Shown here: one piece after another, positions 61,842 to 64,000 of the stretch
Numbering within the stretch: position 1 is the first letter of the stretch
How the letters are laid out: each line of letters opens with the position of its first letter
DNA from: JTS-RE37 sp041743425
Lineage (GTDB): Bacteria > Bacteroidota > Bacteroidia > Flavobacteriales > Flavobacteriaceae
Direction: 5' to 3'
NCBI GenBank assembly: GCA_041743425.1
Contig: JBGTMS010000211.1
Span: 6,627-70,626 of the forward strand
DNA length: 64,000 nucleotides
Position numbers and translations under genes: made by a program
Notes under the pieces: model-generated
Database searches by the model: none
What the model saw: only the letters and a program-made list of their open reading frames with translations
Told to the model about the DNA's origin: nothing

Positions 61842-62783
61842 ATGACCATAACCCAGCTTCAGTATGTACTCGCAGTAGCAGAATACCGCAATTTTACGCT
61901 TGCCGCAGAAAAAAGTTTTGTGACGCAGCCTACCCTCAGTATGCAGGTTCAAAAACTGGAAGAGGAACTGGAGATTCAAATATTTGACCGTAGCAAGAAG
62001 CCCATCTCAATTACCGATGCCGGGAGTAAAATTGTTTCCCAGGCCAAGAATATTGTAAATGAAGCGGCCCGGATCAAAGACATTGTAGACCAGGAAAAAG
62101 GATACATTGGCGGAGAATTTGTACTGGGAATCATTCCAACAGTGATGCCTACCCTGCTTCCGATGTTTCTTAAAAACTTTATTACGAGATATCCCAGAGT
62201 CAATCTAATTATTAAAGAACAAAGTACGGAACACCTGATCAGAAATATACAAAATGGTCATTTGGATGCCGGAATAGCAGCGACGCCTCTGGAAATAGAA
62301 TTTATTAAGGAATGGCCTTTATATTATGAACCTTTCGTCGGTTATGTGCCACAAAATCATCGACTTAGTGATAAAAAGGATATCAGCCCTGAAGATCTTG
62401 ATATCTCCGATGTGCTTTTGTTACAGGATGGCCATTGTTTCAGGGATGGTGTTATCAACCTATGCAAATCCAGCAAAAATTACAGTATGGAACATTTTCA
62501 GCTACATAGCGGGAGTTTCGAAACTATGGTCAATCTGGCTGACGAAGGACTGGGGATGACTCTTTTACCATATCTCAATACCATGGAACTTGATGCTGTT
62601 AAGAAAAAAAATCTGAAATATTTCAGAGAGCCGCCACCTGCCCGTGAGGTCAGTCTGATTTATCATAAGAAGGAACTTAAGATCCAGATAACCCAGGCCC
62701 TGAGAGATATTATTTCCGGTATTGTCAGAGGAGCAATAACCTTTCAGGATGTGAAGATCATCAGTCCTGTTAACAAAAAATAG
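61842..62783 (+). CDS. oxyR: LysR-type hydrogen-peroxide sensor OxyR
   Basis: 313 residues. Helix-turn-helix QYVLAVAEYRNFTLAAEKSF, then TQPTLSMQVQKLEEEL. The regulatory domain carries LLLQDGHCFRDGVINLC, with cysteines separated by eight residues as C199 and C208 of E. coli OxyR, so the peroxide disulfide switch is conserved. GFETMVNLA-like SFETMVNLADEGLGMTLLP is also typical. It should activate peroxide-defence genes; none other than the SOD family protein is in this window. A 5-bp stem-loop overlaps the stop. Confidence 0.93.
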   Translation: MTITQLQYVLAVAEYRNFTLAAEKSFVTQPTLSMQVQKLEEELEIQIFDRSKKPISITDAGSKIVSQAKNIVNEAARIKDIVDQEKGYIGGEFVLGIIPTVMPTLLPMFLKNFITRYPRVNLIIKEQSTEHLIRNIQNGHLDAGIAATPLEIEFIKEWPLYYEPFVGYVPQNHRLSDKKDISPEDLDISDVLLLQDGHCFRDGVINLCKSSKNYSMEHFQLHSGSFETMVNLADEGLGMTLLPYLNTMELDAVKKKNLKYFREPPPAREVSLIYHKKELKIQITQALRDIISGIVRGAITFQDVKIISPVNKK

Positions 62784-62893
62784 CGTCACATACGCTGGTT
62801 CTAAGCAGATCCAGCCTGAAACAGGGCAGTAAAAGGTAGCATGAAAAGAGATAGGCGCAAAGCAAACTTTGAGCCGCCAGAGAAGAGGTGCAA

Positions 62894-62919
62894 AGAAAAA
62901 GGCCACCTTTGGTGGCCTT
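62894..62919 (-). terminator. Rho-independent terminator of the 65-residue protein gene
   Basis: AAGGCCACC / GGTGGCCTT stem with 3-nt loop; on the minus strand it runs into TTTTTC. It lies 4 bp past the stop codon. Confidence 0.85.
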
Positions 62920-62922
62920 AAG

Positions 62923-63120
62923 TTAACTTTTTAAGTAAATCAGACTTGGCTGCAATTCCGGTTTATCGTTAATAAATTGCAACAACCACTTTTTCAATTC
63001 TTCAATTTCACCGGGTAATAGTCTGGAAAGCGCCTTTTTAAGTTCCTTGCTGAATAATTTAGCATCAAAACTTACTTTTTGGAGAACAGTTTTGGTGTAC
63101 TCCAGCATAGCTCTAGCCAT
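62923..63120 (-). CDS. Small conserved flavobacterial protein, 65 residues
   Basis: 65 residues, no signal or membrane helix. MARAMLEYTKTVLQKVSFDA then LFSKELKKALSRLLPGEIEE is a helical, charged pattern that I believe is strongly conserved among flavobacteria as a hypothetical protein of the same size. Its own terminator and convergent position to oxyR make it a single-gene unit. Function unknown. Confidence 0.8.
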   Translation of the reverse strand: MARAMLEYTKTVLQKVSFDAKLFSKELKKALSRLLPGEIEELKKWLLQFINDKPELQPSLIYLKS

Positions 63121-63231
63121 ATTCTCAGATTGTTTAGTTAGACAGTTACTACGAAATTAACCAAAAAAAGGTGAAAATTATTGTGCACGAGACGTTAAAA
63201 AAAATAAATTCATGTTAAAGAATCCTGTCCA

Positions 63232-64000
63232 TTGCCTCTAAAAAACCCACTCTCGACGATTATTCAACCGAACCTTCCGTTGTTGATATTGATTTATTTA
63301 ATGCTGTACGGATGTTCTTCCCGGAAGCAAAGGATGTTCCAGAAAGTGTTGGAAAGAGATCACAAAGAGACGGCTGCTATACATCACTTCAGAGGCATTA
63401 TGATCTACGATCCGGAAACACGGGATACGCTGTACAGTGAATACAGTGATCGTTACTTTACCCCCGCCAGCAATGCCAAGATCTTTACCCTGTATGCGGC
63501 GCTCCGTCTGATACCGGAGCGTATTCCTGCCTTGCGATATAACTTTGAAAATGATACGCTGTTTATTGCCGGCACCGGAGATCCCACGCTAATGCATCCC
63601 TATTTCCGGGACACTACACTGATCCATTTTGTAAAAAGTTACCGTAATATCGCTGTGGTAGAAGGTGATTTCCGGGATACCAAGTTAGGTCCGGGCTGGG
63701 CCTGGGAGGATTATGACGGATATTATGCCCCCGAAAGAAGTGCACTCCCACTATATGCCAACGTGGTGCGTATTCATAATGTTCCCGAATTCAGGGTAAT
63801 ACCCGAATATTTTAATGACAGTGTTCGCCGTATCTCCTTTACCATGAATAGAAAACGGGACCGAAATAGCTTCTTTTTTGATCCTTCGCGTGGTGACACT
63901 TTGGATATACCATTTTTGACGGACAGCACCCTGACCAATAACCTGCTTTCCGGGATCCTTGCAAAAAAGGTCATTCACCATCCACATAGGCCCGGGAAAA
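63232..64000 (+). CDS. D-alanyl-D-alanine carboxypeptidase/endopeptidase (PBP4 type) lipoprotein, partial
   Basis: 256 codons to the window edge. The frame has no ATG before the lipoprotein signal; TTG at 63232 gives LPLLILIYLMLYGC, a lipobox with Cys28. The first in-frame ATG (63302) would cut the signal, so TTG is preferred. The S-x-x-K active site is TPASNAKIFTLYAAL (Ser near 82). APERSALPLYANVVRI resembles the PBP4 stretch after the inserted domain. It would trim or cross-link-edit peptidoglycan from the envelope side. A TTG-N21-TAAATTCA promoter-like pair lies at 63181-63212. Confidence 0.8.
   Translation, partial: MPLKNPLSTIIQPNLPLLILIYLMLYGCSSRKQRMFQKVLERDHKETAAIHHFRGIMIYDPETRDTLYSEYSDRYFTPASNAKIFTLYAALRLIPERIPALRYNFENDTLFIAGTGDPTLMHPYFRDTTLIHFVKSYRNIAVVEGDFRDTKLGPGWAWEDYDGYYAPERSALPLYANVVRIHNVPEFRVIPEYFNDSVRRISFTMNRKRDRNSFFFDPSRGDTLDIPFLTDSTLTNNLLSGILAKKVIHHPHRPGK

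Noticed and set aside
1..64000. tRNA, rRNA, CRISPR, insertion sequences, phage or attachment sites
   Set aside because: No clover-leaf or rRNA-like stretch, repeated spacers or transposase motif was recognised by eye; a covariance-model search would be needed to exclude small RNAs.

Overview
The window looks like a chromosomal segment of a marine-type member of the Flavobacteriaceae (Bacteroidota). The evidence is the mid-40s percent GC by eye, the absence of strong Shine-Dalgarno sites, several TAnnTTTG-type -7 boxes, and families typical of the class: 2TM-domain proteins, a LETM1-related biofilm protein, DUF4331, DUF547, a TIGR04283 glycosyltransferase, several Bacteroidota-style S9 peptidases and a small conserved 65-residue protein. 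No genus is assigned. I saw no rRNA, tRNA, CRISPR array, phage or insertion sequence.

Layout. 1-744 (minus, cut by the window edge) is a propeller lipoprotein. 815-5828 holds housekeeping genes: an RsmB/NOP-type RNA methyltransferase and the large single-chain PurL. 6029-14179 is a fatty-acid beta-oxidation cluster: acyl-CoA synthetase, a MarR regulator with a 28-bp palindrome in its promoter, a fused hydroxyacyl-CoA dehydrogenase/enoyl-CoA hydratase, a thiolase and an acyl-CoA dehydrogenase. 14318-15763 is a PLP decarboxylase. 15802-39192 is an export-rich region of secreted or lipid-anchored enzymes: M28, a HELMH zincin, M1, two S9 peptidases, two amidohydrolases, a YceI protein, a BNR propeller protein, and three CxxCH haem proteins. 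One of the haem proteins is a ThuA/sugar-dehydrogenase/PKD/cytochrome fusion. Another sits 12 bp behind a Tat-exported flavoenzyme.

39384-49969 combines a Cu/Zn SOD-like lipoprotein, an ECF sigma/anti-sigma pair, a two-domain VOC protein, a TIGR04283 glycosyltransferase, DUF547, an RND/MMPL exporter, a TPR lipoprotein and a DUF4331 family split over two genes. A previously unlisted 34-codon membrane microprotein lies between the exporter and the TPR gene. 50220-54549 carries a LETM1-related protein and a LytS/LytTR-type two-component system whose kinase is fused to a 2TM domain. Two stand-alone 2TM proteins lie between kinase and regulator, and a kinase-like remnant is coupled to the regulator start.

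54882-63120 holds an alpha/beta hydrolase, a PaiB-type flavoprotein, a COG2509-like FAD protein, a third S9 peptidase, a MarR-GNAT fusion, OxyR and the conserved 65-residue protein. The window ends inside a PBP4-type D-Ala-D-Ala carboxypeptidase lipoprotein that probably starts at TTG.

The strongest candidates for something new are the 2TM-kinase module, the export-linked flavoenzyme/cytochrome pair with its paralogous domain in the 1134-residue fusion, the 34-residue membrane protein, and the MarR operator over the beta-oxidation operon. All functional statements rest on motif reading by eye. No database search was possible.
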